64,000 bases of DNA from Ciona intestinalis (lineage: Eukaryota; Chordata; Ascidiacea; Phlebobranchia; Cionidae). Below the pieces are notes generated by a model. That model searched no databases. It was not told the DNA's origin and saw only the letters and a list, made by a program, of their open reading frames with translations. The position numbers and the translations under genes are program-made. Where the stretch lies: positions 186,693-250,692 of the forward strand of contig NC_020176.2 in the NCBI RefSeq assembly GCF_000224145.3. The letters are read 5' to 3'. Positions 1-13,200 of this stretch are shown here, piece after piece. Each line of letters opens with the position of its first letter. Within the stretch, counting starts at the first letter, position 1.

Positions 1-210
1 GGGCTCGGTATAAAACACATGCCGGTTCATAAAGTCCCTCAACCACCCAAACAGCAATATAATTGCCATAGCAACATGGTTACGGGCATACACCCACACA
101 GAAGGAGCATCGTAGGAGTTCTTTGCATAAATTTTTTCACTTTTATCTTTCCTTCGTAAAAGTTTGTGAACTGCGGCTTTCTTCACTTTAATGTGTTCCC
201 CTTTCTCCAT
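1..210 (-). CDS. N-terminal exon of a membrane protein, possibly serine palmitoyltransferase subunit 2 (partial)
   Basis: An open frame of 70 codons runs from an ATG at 210-208 off the left edge of the window. An in-frame TAG lies about 45 nt upstream of that ATG, so this is a plausible true start. The N-terminus is lysine/arginine-rich (about residues 1-30). A hydrophobic stretch then runs from about residue 45 to 56 and ends in LLFGWLRDFM. That motif recalls the LFGYLRDFL that follows the single membrane segment of SPTLC2/3, the PLP-dependent catalytic subunit of the ER enzyme that starts sphingolipid synthesis. No catalytic residues are in view, so the family call rests on this short match only. 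The gene is divergent from PEPCK with about 2.8 kb between them. Confidence 0.4.
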   Translation of the reverse strand, partial: MEKGEHIKVKKAAVHKLLRRKDKSEKIYAKNSYDAPSVWVYARNHVAMAIILLFGWLRDFMNRHVFYTEP

Positions 211-2891
211 AACTCTTAATGTGGCTTGCAAATGAAATACAAACTTAAAATTTACTGTTAAAAACTAAATGAAATCGAAATTATTTTTCAAACAAAAATA
301 TTTAAAACTCGTGCTATGGGGAAAGTCCCAAGATTTCATAGAAACACCATTATGTAAAATTACTTTCGGGGAGTAGCAAATAATAATTCACCTTTAAAAC
401 AACATAGGTACATTAAATTACCGCACTTTTTACACCGGGTTACAATATGCATTTAACTTCAGGTTAAAACGAGTTTTTATCGTTTTTTGTTGCGACCTTT
501 TTTCTTCCTTGTCTTATAGTCGCGAGGTGACGTTTAGAATACGTGATAAATGAAAGAATGACAATCGGCAGAGTCAGCAGATGTGACGGTGTTTTATAGT
601 AGCAGCGTTTGCATGGAACCGATGATTTTGTAGTTAGTACTGGACTGTTGGACTATTATTCAACCGGAAATAGGAATGATTCATGTGTTTTTAATTTGTC
701 AACAACAGTTTTTTAGTCGTTTGACTCATTTTCATTTAAAAAATATGAGTATTTTTAATGTTAAAAGTCGAATTTAAAGTAACCTTTGCATATAAATATT
801 GTTAATATGCTAAACTATACTATGCATAATAACATTGTTAAAATGTAAGACATTTCAATGTTTATGTTATAATTTGAGGTCAAATCTTTTGTTTCACTGT
901 TTATTTTCATTTTATATTCACTATTGTATAGCATTGTGTGGCTTGTTTGTTTACTTTGCTTTTGAATTTTATTGTATTTTGTCTAATTTGTTATCATTTT
1001 GTGTTCATAATATGTTTCTTATTCATAGAACGAAGCTGTTTTAGTTTTAGACAACACTAGTATCGACTATATTATATTTTGTTATTATGTTATTTCATAT
1101 GTTATTTATATTACGAGTGATAATTTTGTTCATAAATATTATTGTAGTAAAACATATCTTGCTGTTATGTCATAGTAAAAAATGGCTTTCATGTGATACA
1201 AGGTCCCACACATGTGTTAAACTAGTGCACTCCCTGCTTTTAATATTGTAATACAAACATTAAATTAAGTTTTAATCATTCCATTAATGCGAATTACTTG
1301 AATTCAAATTCCAGGGTCTAGTTTTTATATTTTCATTATAAATACCTCAGGACACATTGACCAATAGGATGGCGCCTCTAACTGCAATGCTTCTCGTACG
1401 ATTGTAAGTTGTTTATTAACAAACAATACCATTGTTTAATTAACAATTGATAACACACACTTGATAAGTATGTGAACATTGTTTGACAAAGTTTGTGATT
1501 AAAAATAACATATTTAGAGAAATTGATTCCTTAATTTTGGTATATATTATTCATATTGTATATTGTGAAGCGGTTTTAATATTGGTTAAATTATTTTACT
1601 TTCAACCAAAACGTTTTGATTCTGCATGTTTAGGAATCAGCATTGTTTGTAATAATAGAAAGCACAGATCAACCTCTATGATGTCATAAACGCCATTCAA
1701 TACCGTGTAGAGGTTACTATTGCGAAATAATCCCCGCCTCACCTAACCGACCAATAGGAGCGCTTCTTTTGTTTGTCCTTTGTACGTCACAAACCGGCTT
1801 TAAATCACCTTATTCTCTCTCGACGCCTTCTTCTCATACGTGGCTGTCGTAAAATATCAAACCGTGAAAATCTGCGGTAACAATGTAAAGTATACGTCGC
1901 AAATGTTCACGCTTAACTCGTTACCGGCATGGACGGATTGCGCAATCTGCTGACCGAAGCAAAATTCTCCCAAAATTTTCCACGTCACAATAGCAGGGTT
2001 TGAAAGTGGTTTCCTACCGTGACGGAGCTACCCAATATCGGGCATGGTAATCTTATTTACCGATTGTTTGCTTACCTGGGGTAAGGTGCACGCGCGATGT
2101 CACGTCTACAGTGTTGTTCAACACTATGCGGCGTGCGCCCATGCACGTATTGCCCCATCGCGACGTCTAGCGGATGCCATTTTAAACAAAATATGTTTCT
2201 TCGCTTGGTTGTTTACCTTGTTTATTACGTGATAACGACCCACGCGTTGTAATATTAACCTCCTAATGAGATTTTGGAATATTCGTGAATCTGTGACGTC
2301 ACAATGCCTTCAGTGTTGGTTCAATCGAGTACGCGATATCGGGAATCGATTTGTTCGATTCTTACGTCACATAACTGTATTGTTTCACAACTATGGATTG
2401 CATAAGGTGGATTGTTTTATGACGCAACAATTTTTCATATATGGTTTAACATCCCTTTTATTACGAAATTTTATAACTTCTATTAAATATTAAAATGGGC
2501 GTGTCACCACCGCAGCCACGCCCCTAGTATTTGGATAAACCGGATTTTCTTGTCTTTACACGACTTATTGTGCCTGGCCCACAATTTCAACCAATTACGG
2601 CCAACCAAAGAAACGTTGGTCCAATCAGAATCCACCATGGTGGGCGTGTTTAGGCGTGCTTGTATCCACCAATCAGAAGACAGATATTTTTGTTCATAAT
2701 TTTGCGTAAAATTATAAGTTGACACGTCACAATGACATTGGTAATTTAATAAACGATGTTTTTAGTTTATTCGAATTTCTTTTATGTCGTAACAAACTTC
2801 CTCATTATGCAACAACCATATGTTATTTCATCATAAACGTCTTAAAGAATCGCGACTATCGCTGTGTCATCGGTAAGCATAAAATCGTGTG
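211..2891. other. Intergenic region between the SPT-like gene and PEPCK
   Basis: I see no convincing coding exon here. The sequence is AT-rich up to about 1750. It then becomes richer in CG and in TGACGTCA-like octamers (for example 2294-2301), as expected for promoter-proximal DNA. Short open frames in this stretch have no recognisable protein features. Confidence 0.5.
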
Positions 2892-2940
2892 TGACGTCAC
2901 AGTTGTTTTTTTCTACCGTCACGAATGTCTTGTATATAAG
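2892..2940 (+). promoter_or_regulatory. PEPCK core promoter: perfect CRE octamer and TATA box
   Basis: A palindromic TGACGTCA lies at 2892-2899 and TATATAAG at 2933-2940. The coding ATG is at 3000. The spacing puts the start of transcription near 2965-2970, leaving a leader of roughly 30 nt. CRE control by cAMP/CREB is established for vertebrate PCK1. Its use here is inferred, and the same octamer is common elsewhere in the window. Confidence 0.6.
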
Positions 2941-2999
2941 AACGCGCGCATGGAGGGACAGGTCACTTGTTGATTCACAGACGATATAATACAACTATC

Positions 3000-5900
3000 A
3001 TGGGGGAAATATTGTAAGTACAATTTGTTCTATGACGTAAAAATAAGGAACGCCTAGGTGCGAGTTTCCTTTATTTTGTAATAATGAAGTTCTCTTATTA
3101 ATGTTTTAGCGATCTTTTTCAGGCAGTGAGAAAATTAGTTTAAATTCTAAATTCATGAAGTCTTATTATTTTTGCGTTGTAGAGCAACGAGGTATACTAA
3201 CACCGGTGTTCTATTTTATTCGAGTTTAGAGTACAAGCTACACCGTATTTAAGTTTATTTTGACATTGCTTTTGTTTTACCGGTAGCGTGTTTAAAAGAA
3301 TGTCGTTTTTTTTTACTTTGACGTCACAAATTAACCTTTCATTGTGATGTCATAGGTGTGATTGTTATTCGACAGAGATTGGTTGTTTTGGTCGGTCATC
3401 ATTACTACAACTTTCCTTGTTTTATTATTACCTAACAAACGAAGTGTCACCGAATCGTGATACGGTGATTATGACACACTGTTGCGTCACAATACTAATG
3501 CGAATCATCACGCGCTTTCTTAAAACTAACTGCCCGTTGTTTGACACGGATATGACGTCGTACAACCGGATGCGTTGCTGCATTTATATTATTGCGTAAC
3601 AAACTGACGTTAAATTCCGTTATATACGTTTAACGAAGTTTAAATATACTTACCGGCAATTGCTTCGGACCAGTGGGCACTAATAGCGTGTTCAAATTGT
3701 CAGGCATACAGAAAAAAACCTTCACCCACAAATTACATACATGGTAACTTACAAGCGGGCACGAAGTGTATGAAACAGAACACCCGTGTTATAACGACTC
3801 CCGTTGCCCCGCCATGCGAGGATAACCAAGTTACATCAATCACCAATCACTGTTTTTATTTCAGACCAAATTCTTTATTGTTAAACGTTGGGAGAAAGGC
3901 GACCTCCATTGGCTTTGCAAGATCGTTAAAAGTTGTGCATGGCGATCTAGATAAACTACCCTCACAAATCAAGGTAACTGTGGTTTAGGTGGTGTATAGG
4001 GTACCAGGTTCAAGGCTCACTGCTGCTAGGTTGGTTGATTTTGACAGGAGTGTGGTTATTGGGTGTTATAGCTCCACATGGAGAATGAGGTGTATAAAGC
4101 TACCATGTAGAATATCGACTATGTCTCAACTGTTATTAAAAATGTACCAGAATCTCATCAAATAATATGATGTTTATTGGGGTATTGTTTATATTTATAA
4201 CATGTTTATGTTTACCCAGAGCTTTATCCTTGAGAAAGAGAAGTTATGTTTACCCGATGAAATCCACATCTGCGATGGAAGCGAGAATGAAAACAAAAGT
4301 CTTTTGACGCAGATGCAGAAAGATGGAGAAATTAAACCTTTACCTAAATATGATAACTGGTGAGTTGGATTATCTAAGGTTTCTGTGCATGTAGGCCTAG
4401 TGTATTTAAGTTCTATTTACATACTAATGTTAGGATGTCTTTTTCTTTAGTTTACACTGAAGTAAAGGACTTGTTGATATTTAAATTGTTCTATTCTACA
4501 TTAATGTTAAGGAATTGAGATTTATGCCAGATATGAGACATCTATAAATTTTAAATTTTAGGAACAAAACATTACCAAAATATTTTTCTGAATAGTTGAC
4601 CTCCTTTTTATCAAAGTATATTCACTGTACAGTTGGTACGCTCGTACTGATCCAAAAGATGTCGCTCGTGTTGAGAGCAAGACCGTCATAACCACACCCA
4701 CAGAACGCGAAACAATTCCCAAACCTCGCCCAGGGGTGAAAGGAACACTTGGCCACTGGATGTCACCAGATGACCTCGAAACCGCCATCGGTGATCGATT
4801 CCCGGGGTGCATGAAAGGTTAGATCATTTTATATTATTTCTATGTTGGTTGCAGTTTAGTTCATTGTTCCCGGCAAAATATATTTCCAGACACATGATAT
4901 GTCTTTTCTTTGATTACAGTTTGATTTTTTTTTATAAAATTATCTTAGTTTATTTTTTTAATTATTTTAATCTTTGCTATCATTTTTGAAGAGATATATA
5001 ATAGTTATGTTATGCTAATTGAAGTTTTTTTACCTAACTTAGCATTGTAATATTACTGATATTTCATTTATGCGCATTACTATTTAATATATAATATATC
5101 TCTTATATTATATCAACGATGTTTAGAAAAAGCACAACTATAATTGTTTGTTTTGTTTCTACTAAAACACAAAATTATCGTTTCCACCTGATAAATATAC
5201 CCACAACTATATTCCAGGTCGCACAATGTACGTGATCCCATTCAGTATGGGACCAGTAGGTGGCAGTATTTCAAAATACGGAGTTCAACTCACAGACTCC
5301 CGTTATGTAGTAGCAAGCATGAGGGTGATGACACGTATCACACCCAAAGTATTTGATCTGATTGGTGAAGATACTTTCGTTAAGTGTTTGCATTCAGTTG
5401 GATGCCCATTACCCCTTAAAGGTAAGATCTTGTTTGTTAAACTATTCCTTAAATAGATAACTCGTATGTGTAATGAATCTAATCATTCCATTACAATTTT
5501 TCAAGTTAAAAAAGGATTTTCTGTTGAGTTTCAATACAAACATAATAGTCCATATATACTAACAATTTCTTTCTTTCAAATGCTTCGGTATAAAACTAAA
5601 ACCGATGTCAGAAGTTAAAACTTAAAATATATATATTGGCTGTTATGTTTGTATTAATTATCACTAGAACTAGGAGCATGTGTTTAATGCACTTAAGCAG
5701 CTAACCTATATTAAATAGGATCAAAAACCTGTGTTTTATCTACCTAATCTAAATATATGGGCCAAAAAGTTTCTTCAATTATCTAGTTATTTGTAAGTAT
5801 TTTGCATTACTTTAAATTGTCATATATCAAAACAACCCCCACCCCCCAGCACCCCTTGTAAACAACTGGCCATGCGACCCAAGTCGTGTCCTTGTGACCC

Positions 5901-8900
5901 ACAACCCCGCTAAGACCGAGATCGTATCATACGGGAGCGGTTACGGGGGAAACTCATTGTTGGGGAAGAAATGTTTTGCGCTTCGTATCGGCTCGACGAT
6001 CGCGCATAGGGAAGGATGGCTGGCCGAGCATATGCTGGTGAGGATTGAATCAATAAAACTTATGTTATGTTTGTTCTACATTATATGTTTCTGTCTTGAA
6101 CTTAAATGAATGAATGTTGATTTTTTATTTTCACAAACTGATGCAGTTTATCTGTAAACTGTAATCATGGCATCGTATTGGGTCTTATGCTTGGTGGATA
6201 CAGTACCTTGTACCATTCACAATTATGAATGCATGTAACTTATTCATCCTCGGATGGCGGGGCAACAACAATCAATATAACACACTAAACACAGTGTTTT
6301 GTTTCATACACCTCGCTCCTGCTTACGAGTTGCAACGTATGCAAATTCGAAGTTGTTTGTTTTGTAATAATGCAAATATTGCATCATGCCATTGTTTGTG
6401 ATGTAATGTATTGCGAAACTTTTATGATGTAACAATGAAAAGTTTGCCACTGCTTGTATGTCCTGTTAGTCAAACAATATTAACTTTGTGACACAATAAT
6501 GAATTTCAACCCTTTTATGACATCACAGATCCTCGGAATCACGAGCCCTAGTGGCGAAAAGAAATACATTGCGGCCGCTTTCCCAAGTGCTTGTGGAAAA
6601 ACCAACCTCGCCATGATGGAACCTACTTTACCAGGGTGGAAGGTACGGGTTGAGTATGGGGTGGGGAGTTTGGAGTGGTGGGCATGGAACTTGATGGAAA
6701 TTTAAGATGACATATTGATTAAAATGACAAATTGAACATACGAAAGATCACCCCACATGTGACACAGTGGTATGCGCGTGTCCTTCTAGTGGAAACGTTT
6801 ACTTGTGTGACATAAATATCAGATTTTTTGAATTTTTAGTAGACTATTGGGTGGTAATGTTAAGATGCAATTTTACTCTTATGTTTTAACATTTTGGTTT
6901 AAATCATGTCGTACATATAGAATGCCATGTTTGTATTTGAACTGTGTTTTGCAACCAAGTAGTTAAAAATGTAGCAGACAAAATATGATTGTAATAAAAG
7001 TTGATTTTTTTACCAAAATAGCTATTTCTATAATATAACTATAATATATCCTCTAGGTGGAGTGCGTGGGCGACGACATCGCTTGGATGAAGTTCGACAC
7101 CGAAGGGCGCTTGAGAGCCATTAACCCCGAAAATGGATTCTTTGGCGTGGCACCAGGAACCTCTATGAAGACCAACCCTAATGCATTGAAGACATGCATG
7201 TCGAATACAGGTGACATGGGATGTCTGGTATATGTGGTCTCTATGTTTGGTATAAAAGTCATGGTCACCAAACTTAATGCAGAGGAGGCTGTTAGACACC
7301 CAGTCTTATAAAACAAATTTAACTTATGGATTGTTTATTGATTAATGCGGTGCAGTAACCACAAATAACGAAACCATTATGACAGTTTTCACGAACGTCG
7401 CGGAGACATCGGATGGTGGTGTTTACTGGGAGGGAATGGATGAGACGCCACCTAATGGAACCGTTACCTCGTGGTTAAACGAACCGTGGACCACAGGTGA
7501 TTATGATGTCACAGTATTTTATATTGGTCGATTATAAAACAATGAGTTTATATAACACTTACTTTTGTCTTATCTAACACCAAGGATGGTTAAAACTAAA
7601 ACTTAACCTCCTTCAGTGTTTAATTGGAGATATGAAAGTGTTATATAAACACTAGTTTGTTACTTAACAAATTATAACAATGAATCTTGTCTTATAAAAG
7701 TTGAATAAAACAACTTCCACTATGACATCACAACAACTCATAACCCCCATTGTTTCAACAGAAAGCACGAAACCCGCAGCTCACCCAAACTCCAGGTTTT
7801 GTTGCCCAGCAAGCCAATGTCCAACCATAGACCCTAACTGGGAGTCCCATGATGGCGTTCCTATTGATGCCATTATATTTGGTGGGAGGCGACCAAAAGG
7901 TGGGTTTGATTGACAGGTAGTGTTTGATTGACATGTGTTGTTTGATTGACATGTTTTGTTTGATTGACAGGTGTTGTTTGATTCAGCTAAATAAACCTCT
8001 GTATGTTGCTCTAGGTGTCCCTCTAGTGTATGAATCATTCAACTGGCAACATGGCGTTTTTATCGGAGCTGCGATGAGGTCTGAGTCCACTGCTGCTGCT
8101 GAGCATAAAGGTGAAAACAAAAGCCATCATAAAATACAACTTGTTATGTAATAATCAACTGTAGTTTTAAATTATGCGAGCATTGAACCTGTACCTTGGC
8201 TGCATGCAAGCGGGGTAAACAACGTGACAGGACATTGGTATTAAGGTTTATACTAACAAATAACGTCAGCTTCAAGTTAACAATATCACATAGATTGTTA
8301 CATCATAATCTTAATACCATTGTTACATCACAGGTAAAGCAATCATGCACGACCCATTTGCGATGCGACCTTTCTTCGGTTACAATTTTGGGCATTATCT
8401 TCAACATTGGTTAAATATGGATCAAGCTGGAAGGAATATGCCCAAGATATTCCATGTCAATTGGTTCAGAAAGGTGAGGATTTAGTGGTTTATCATTATT
8501 GAGTGACTACCTTGGTAGAGTCTCTCTATGGTAGCACCCTGGGTGTTGGGGTAATATGTCTACATCCAAGGTCATTTTTATCTTATACTGTGCAAATAAG
8601 TTATTTCATCCACAAACTTACAAACATGGTAACTCGTAAGTGGAAACAAGGTGTTTGAAACAGATGGAAATAAAACTGTTGTTACCTGTTATACAATATT
8701 TTCATTCATTTATCTTAATATATTATTCTTTAGGGCGAGGACAACAAGTTTATGTGGCCAGGATTCGGCGAAAACTCCCGAGTTCTTGAATGGATCTTTA
8801 AGCGTACGAGTTCGGAGGGAAATAACCTGGTCCGGGAATCTCCCATCGGGTATCTCCCCACCCCTGATGCCATCAACACCTCGGGACTTGGTGAGGTTGA

Positions 8901-9051
8901 TATGAATGGTTTGTTCTCCATCCCCAAGGACTTCTGGTTGGATGAAACTGAAGCCATCCGCAAATATTTTGATGACCAAGTAAACGACGACCTACCACCA
9001 AAAGTCGCCCAAGAGCTCAGTGATTTAAAAAGTCGGGTGCAAAAAATTTAA
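3000..9051 (+). CDS. PCK: Phosphoenolpyruvate carboxykinase (GTP), complete, 13 exons, 646 aa
   Basis: The enzyme converts oxaloacetate plus GTP to phosphoenolpyruvate, GDP and CO2 at the start of gluconeogenesis. Exons: 3000-3013, 3865-3973, 4220-4359, 4633-4817, 5218-5421, 5850-6037, 6529-6642, 7057-7210, 7356-7496, 7762-7899, 8015-8110, 8334-8473, 8734-9051. All junctions are GT/AG, all phases agree, and the total is 1,941 nt. Visible motifs are [13 protein letters not shown], the GTP-binding P-loop with the hyper-reactive Cys near residue 302, and [12 protein letters not shown], the metal-binding kinase-2 loop near residues 320-331. Further family blocks are [21 protein letters not shown] and [19 protein letters not shown] sequence (here [15 protein letters not shown]). 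The first ~28 residues are basic, almost free of acidic residues after Glu3, and about 14 residues longer than cytosolic PCK1. This resembles the mitochondrial PCK2 presequence. PLPKYDNCW and [15 protein letters not shown] also look PCK2-like. Introns carry SINE fragments and an 18-19 bp minisatellite. Confidence 0.96.
3663..3842 (+). repeat. SINE 3' portion in PEPCK intron 1
   Basis: This matches the body and tail of the window's main tRNA-derived SINE: a GTATGAAACAGAACACCCGT core followed by TTATAACGACT and a GCGAGGATAA block. It ends about 20 nt before the exon 2 acceptor. Confidence 0.75.
6227..6352 (-). repeat. SINE tail fragment in PEPCK intron 6
   Basis: This is the reverse-oriented SINE tail, running from GTAACTTATTCATCCTCG through the GTTTCATACACCTCG core to CTTACGAGTTGC. 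Confidence 0.65.
7900..7983 (+). repeat. Minisatellite at the PEPCK exon 10 donor (about 18-19 bp unit, 4-5 copies)
   Basis: The unit has the core GTTTGATTGACA preceded by GTGTT. The first partial unit begins with the donor GT of exon 10 itself (7900-7901). The array fills most of the short intron 10. Confidence 0.85.
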
Positions 9052-9469
9052 AAACAACATTTTTTCTACCATTGTATTTTTCGCTTCTTATTGTTTTGTC
9101 ATAAATGGTCATTGTCACAATTTTGTTATTTTGCCGTGATGTCACAATCCGATATCATGTGATGTCACAATTGTTTCTCGTTTTAGAGAGAAAAGAAATT
9201 GTTCGTACAAAAAAGTTTTTTCGCGATACATTTTTGATTGAGGGGAGCTGCTGTTGATAATTTTACCTTGTGTGACCACACACTCACCTTGTGTGACATC
9301 ATATTTAGTATTCATAGAAGTGAAAGAGTGTGTTGTATAAGATGGGCATTCCCCCGTTATGATACTGTGTTTGTCTATAGGAAAATTAGATGAAGTTTTA
9401 AAAAAGTCATTCTGAGATTTATTTAAATTTGTATTTTATGAATATTTAAAGCAATTAAACCTTGATCAT

Positions 9470-9475
9470 AATAAA
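9470..9475 (+). terminator. Candidate PEPCK polyadenylation signal
   Basis: AATAAA lies 419 nt after the PEPCK stop codon. It is the first good hexamer downstream and gives a 3' UTR of plausible length. Confidence 0.55.
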
Positions 9476-10218
9476 GCTTTGTCATTGGGTTGGGCGACTA
9501 TTCAGGGTATGCAAGCGGACAGTTGTTCCCCTGACTTGAAAGGATAAGTTACATTAATAAGGTATAATTTGTTAAATTTTTTTTCATGGTTACGTGGCAC
9601 TTTGTTCTTCCAGTACTATTAGTAACTTGTCTCTAGCTAATGTTTGTTACTATGTTTAGAATATATGAACATATTTGCATGGCATTTGAGCAGCTTTTGT
9701 TAATCTACGATTCTGAAGCTTTGAATCCTTCAACATCGCAAGCATTTATTTCAGTTGTTTAGTTGGAATTTAAATATCTGTAAAAAATATATTAATAAAA
9801 TTCTATTAAAATTCATTCAATTCACATTTGCAACATTTGAAATTTTTTAAATGTTTACATAGTTTGATTTCATGTTCGCTACTACTAAGTCATTTATTAA
9901 AAAAAGGTGAAAAGATCACAAGAGAAACAATTACCAGATAGTTCTTTCGGGTTTCTAGTTTACCTGGTTGCAACAGCATATACTTAACTTTATTTAGGTT
10001 TAACATAAGTTTGAAATATATCGATGTTTCAGTTTTCTTTTGAAGTTCCACTGTATATTTATTTTTAATTTTATAACGAAGACTTAAATTTGTAAAATTG
10101 CTCTAAATAATTTTGGTATCTATATTATTCTGTGATGTCATGTTATGTTGTAATCTGCTGTGATGTCATAGTCGCTGTTTAACCAACTCACAATCCTTTT
10201 TATTCTAAAACAACCAGG

Positions 10219-10224
10219 TTTATT
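10219..10224 (-). terminator. Candidate polyadenylation signal of the WD40 gene
   Basis: On the minus strand AATAAA starts about 9 nt after the TGA of the last WD40 exon, which would give a very short 3' UTR. Confidence 0.5.
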
Positions 10225-10233
10225 ACAAAACAA

Positions 10234-13200
10234 TCACTCAAGATGAACAAAGGAACGTTCTGGAATGAAATATTTTTGAGCGGGTGACTTGAGGGTGAGT
10301 AGAATTGGCTGGTATTCTGTAGCGTCATATCTGGAGGATAAATAAGTTGTTTTAATCATAAAATAAATTTAATTTATATCTTGGCACCCAGTAATACGGA
10401 TGAAAATAATTAAAACAACAAAGAGAAAGGATNNNNNNNNNNNNNNNNNNNNNNNNNNNNNNNNNNNNNNNNNNNNNNNNNNGGATCCCCTAGGCAGATC
10501 CCACAAAGATACCTTAAGTTTCGTTGCCGGGTATACTTGTTAAGTTTGTGAGCCAAAAAGTAAAATCACGGCAATTTACATGCAAAACTGCAGCTAGATA
10601 CACCAGTTTATGGTAATGTTATGCGTTTTTGTTTGTATTTTTATATTTTAAACATGTTCTTTTATGTTTTTGGTTAGTAAACTTGATATTTTCTGTTTTT
10701 TTCTCTTTAATCGATTGAGTGTCCAATAAAAGTTGATTATTTTTGTGAGGTTTATTATTGTGATAAGATATAACATTAGTAGAAAGCCATTTTTACGCGC
10801 AGAAGTGCTTGGTTTTTAAAAAATCGCAATATTTAAACGAAAAACAGCACCCAGCAATGATAAAATGCTATGCCGTGGGCTCCGTAATGGTGGCGACTAT
10901 GACGTCATAGACGCGAGACAATGGATAACAAGACTCGTTGTTTTACAATCCGTTTCCTAACTTGGTCTATACTAACTTTGATTCACGCGGGATAACCGCC
11001 TGAGGAGACAAGGCGTCGCTAATGGTAGGGCCCAAAAGGTAAAACAATTGAACTGAACGGTTACTGCGAGATTTTCAGCCGGACCGTAATTACAAGGTCT
11101 CTCAATATATTTAGTCCGACTTTCTGCGCATGCGCAGTAGCGCCAGACCCCAAATATAAAACGGCGCTATCTCCTGGTCGACGCCACGGATAATAGGGTG
11201 GCAACCGTGAATGTAAAGCATTAAATAAAAATAAAAGCAGAGGCGAAATCAAACGGGAGGTTTAAATCTAGAATTAATCGCGATTAACCAAGACAAGAGA
11301 TCACAGATCTAATGAATGAACACGTTTTAAACTAATTAGCATAAGATAGTAGAGCCGGGGAAGATGGGACACCTTTAACACATATTATCCAAATAGCCTG
11401 ATCGTGTTTTAAACAATTAACAACGGTCTGTGGAAGTCGTGAAGATACGGTTTTATAATTCATTAAATGTTCTTTGTTTACTACCAAATGAAAAGAGAAA
11501 ACAAAATGAAAAGGTGTCCCATCTACCCCCACATTGCTATATTAGTTAATCCTTTTACTACAACGGTCGACTGGGCTCGATCAAAAACAAATCTGAAGTA
11601 ACCATCAAAACGGGTTCTAGTCGCCATTGGTGACTGTGGAGCAGTAGGCAGAATGTATTTATACATGTATTATAACTAATGAAACTTATGACGTATGCGG
11701 ATTGGGTGATTGGTAAAGAATATGTGTAAATACGCTTTGTACAACTCCTGTACCATGTGTTTATTGTAAACTTACACTAGTTAACGTTGTCGTCGCTTAA
11801 AAACGTTTTCATGAATTTTGACAAACCGTAATCACGCAGTAATTAGGTAATGTTAGAAGTTAATATTAATCATATGATGTTGAATTAAAAATAATGTTTC
11901 AATTACGATTAATGATAATAAGGTATAAGAGTAGTGCATTAATGCGTCCCCACTTAAATGCTAATAGTTTGATTCAGTCGTGAATCGTTGTGTGGATTTC
12001 TTATCTTATCACCCACAAAGTAACATACATGGTAACTCGTAAGCTGGCACGAAGTGTTAAACCCGTGTGATAACGACTGTCGTTTTCCGGCCACGCGAGG
12101 ATAAAGTAAGTTACATTCATTCATTCAACCCAAATAAATGACATAAGAGCTGTTTACAAATCAAAGCATAAATAAAGTAACTTGTAATAAATTCCGCAAA
12201 TCTGACCTTATTATTTTTCTGTATCACTTTTCTGTATTTTCATACGCTTTTGCTGAGACTGATGATGCCATTTAGGCGGAATATATTTCTCTATTACTAC
12301 AAGCGGTTGGACTTCGTAGCACCAGAATATTACTCATAAATAAGGTACACATATGCTTACTTATGACATCACAAACTTACTTGTCCACATTACAAGGGAA
12401 TGGATTGACATGATGTGAATGAATAGGGAATGTTAGTTTGTTGGTGAATGCAGCCATTAGGTCGGGGTAAGGTCGGTTTAACGGGTTGACTTTAAACTCG
12501 GCTGCTAGCTCCCTCCGGTGGCGAACTCTACGTGCTGTGTGCATCTCTCCAAGGCGGACAATCGCCTTTGTAACAAGTTATTGTGAGGTTTATATTGTTA
12601 TTATGATTAAGCTGCTTCAACCCAGTGGTGACTAACGGGTTTTTCATACAGAACAATCACCCACAAAGTTACAAAGGTGGTAACTTGTAAGCAACATAAG
12701 ATGTATAAAACAGAACATCAGCGTTATAACGCTGTCGTTGCCCCTCCATAATGTGAATTACATACGTGGTAACTCGAAAGCGAGCACAAGGTGCATGACA
12801 CATGACATCCATGTTATAATGACTATAATTGCCCCACCACAAAGATAAACGTTCCCCCCCCCCCCAAACAGTATCCATACTAACCTGTTGTCCCTGCAGC
12901 TTCGGCAACACAAGCACCGTGTTCTTGGTTGGTTCTGGTTTCATGTTGGCGAGTCGAACTCGTTCTAATTCATCCTCCAACATCATCTCGCAGAAGTAAT
13001 TCAAAACCTAAGTGGGCAGCAGTACGGTGAGGCAATAATTCTTTATTTTTTTAATTATATTATGGTGTAAAAAGGGGGGGTGAAGCAACTCTGGTTTAAG
13101 TCCCAGGTTCCATGATGTGCCTAGCTGTAGGACCTCACCCATATAGAATGTGCATATACAATGTTGGGGTAATGGGACAACTCTGGCTTAATTCTTAGGT

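Larger units (their letters stand above)
9052..10233. other. PEPCK 3' UTR and convergent intergenic region
   Basis: This holds the PEPCK 3' UTR and AT-rich spacer up to the end of the convergent WD40 gene. A degraded SINE-like scrap lies near 9485-9565. I see no open frame with protein features. Confidence 0.5.

Noticed and set aside
2504..2725. 73-codon minus-strand frame in the PEPCK upstream region
   Set aside because: No recognisable domain, no splice context, and it lies among promoter-like octamers.
2950..2973. Seven-codon upstream ORF before PEPCK
   Set aside because: Its ATG lies only 10 nt after the TATA box, probably upstream of the transcription start.
12205..12345. Open minus-strand frame (YEVQPLVVIEKYIPPKW) as the last exon of the WD40 gene
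   Set aside because: Its only acceptor would leave a 45-nt intron and the wrong phase. The exon at 10330-10234 fits in phase and reads well.
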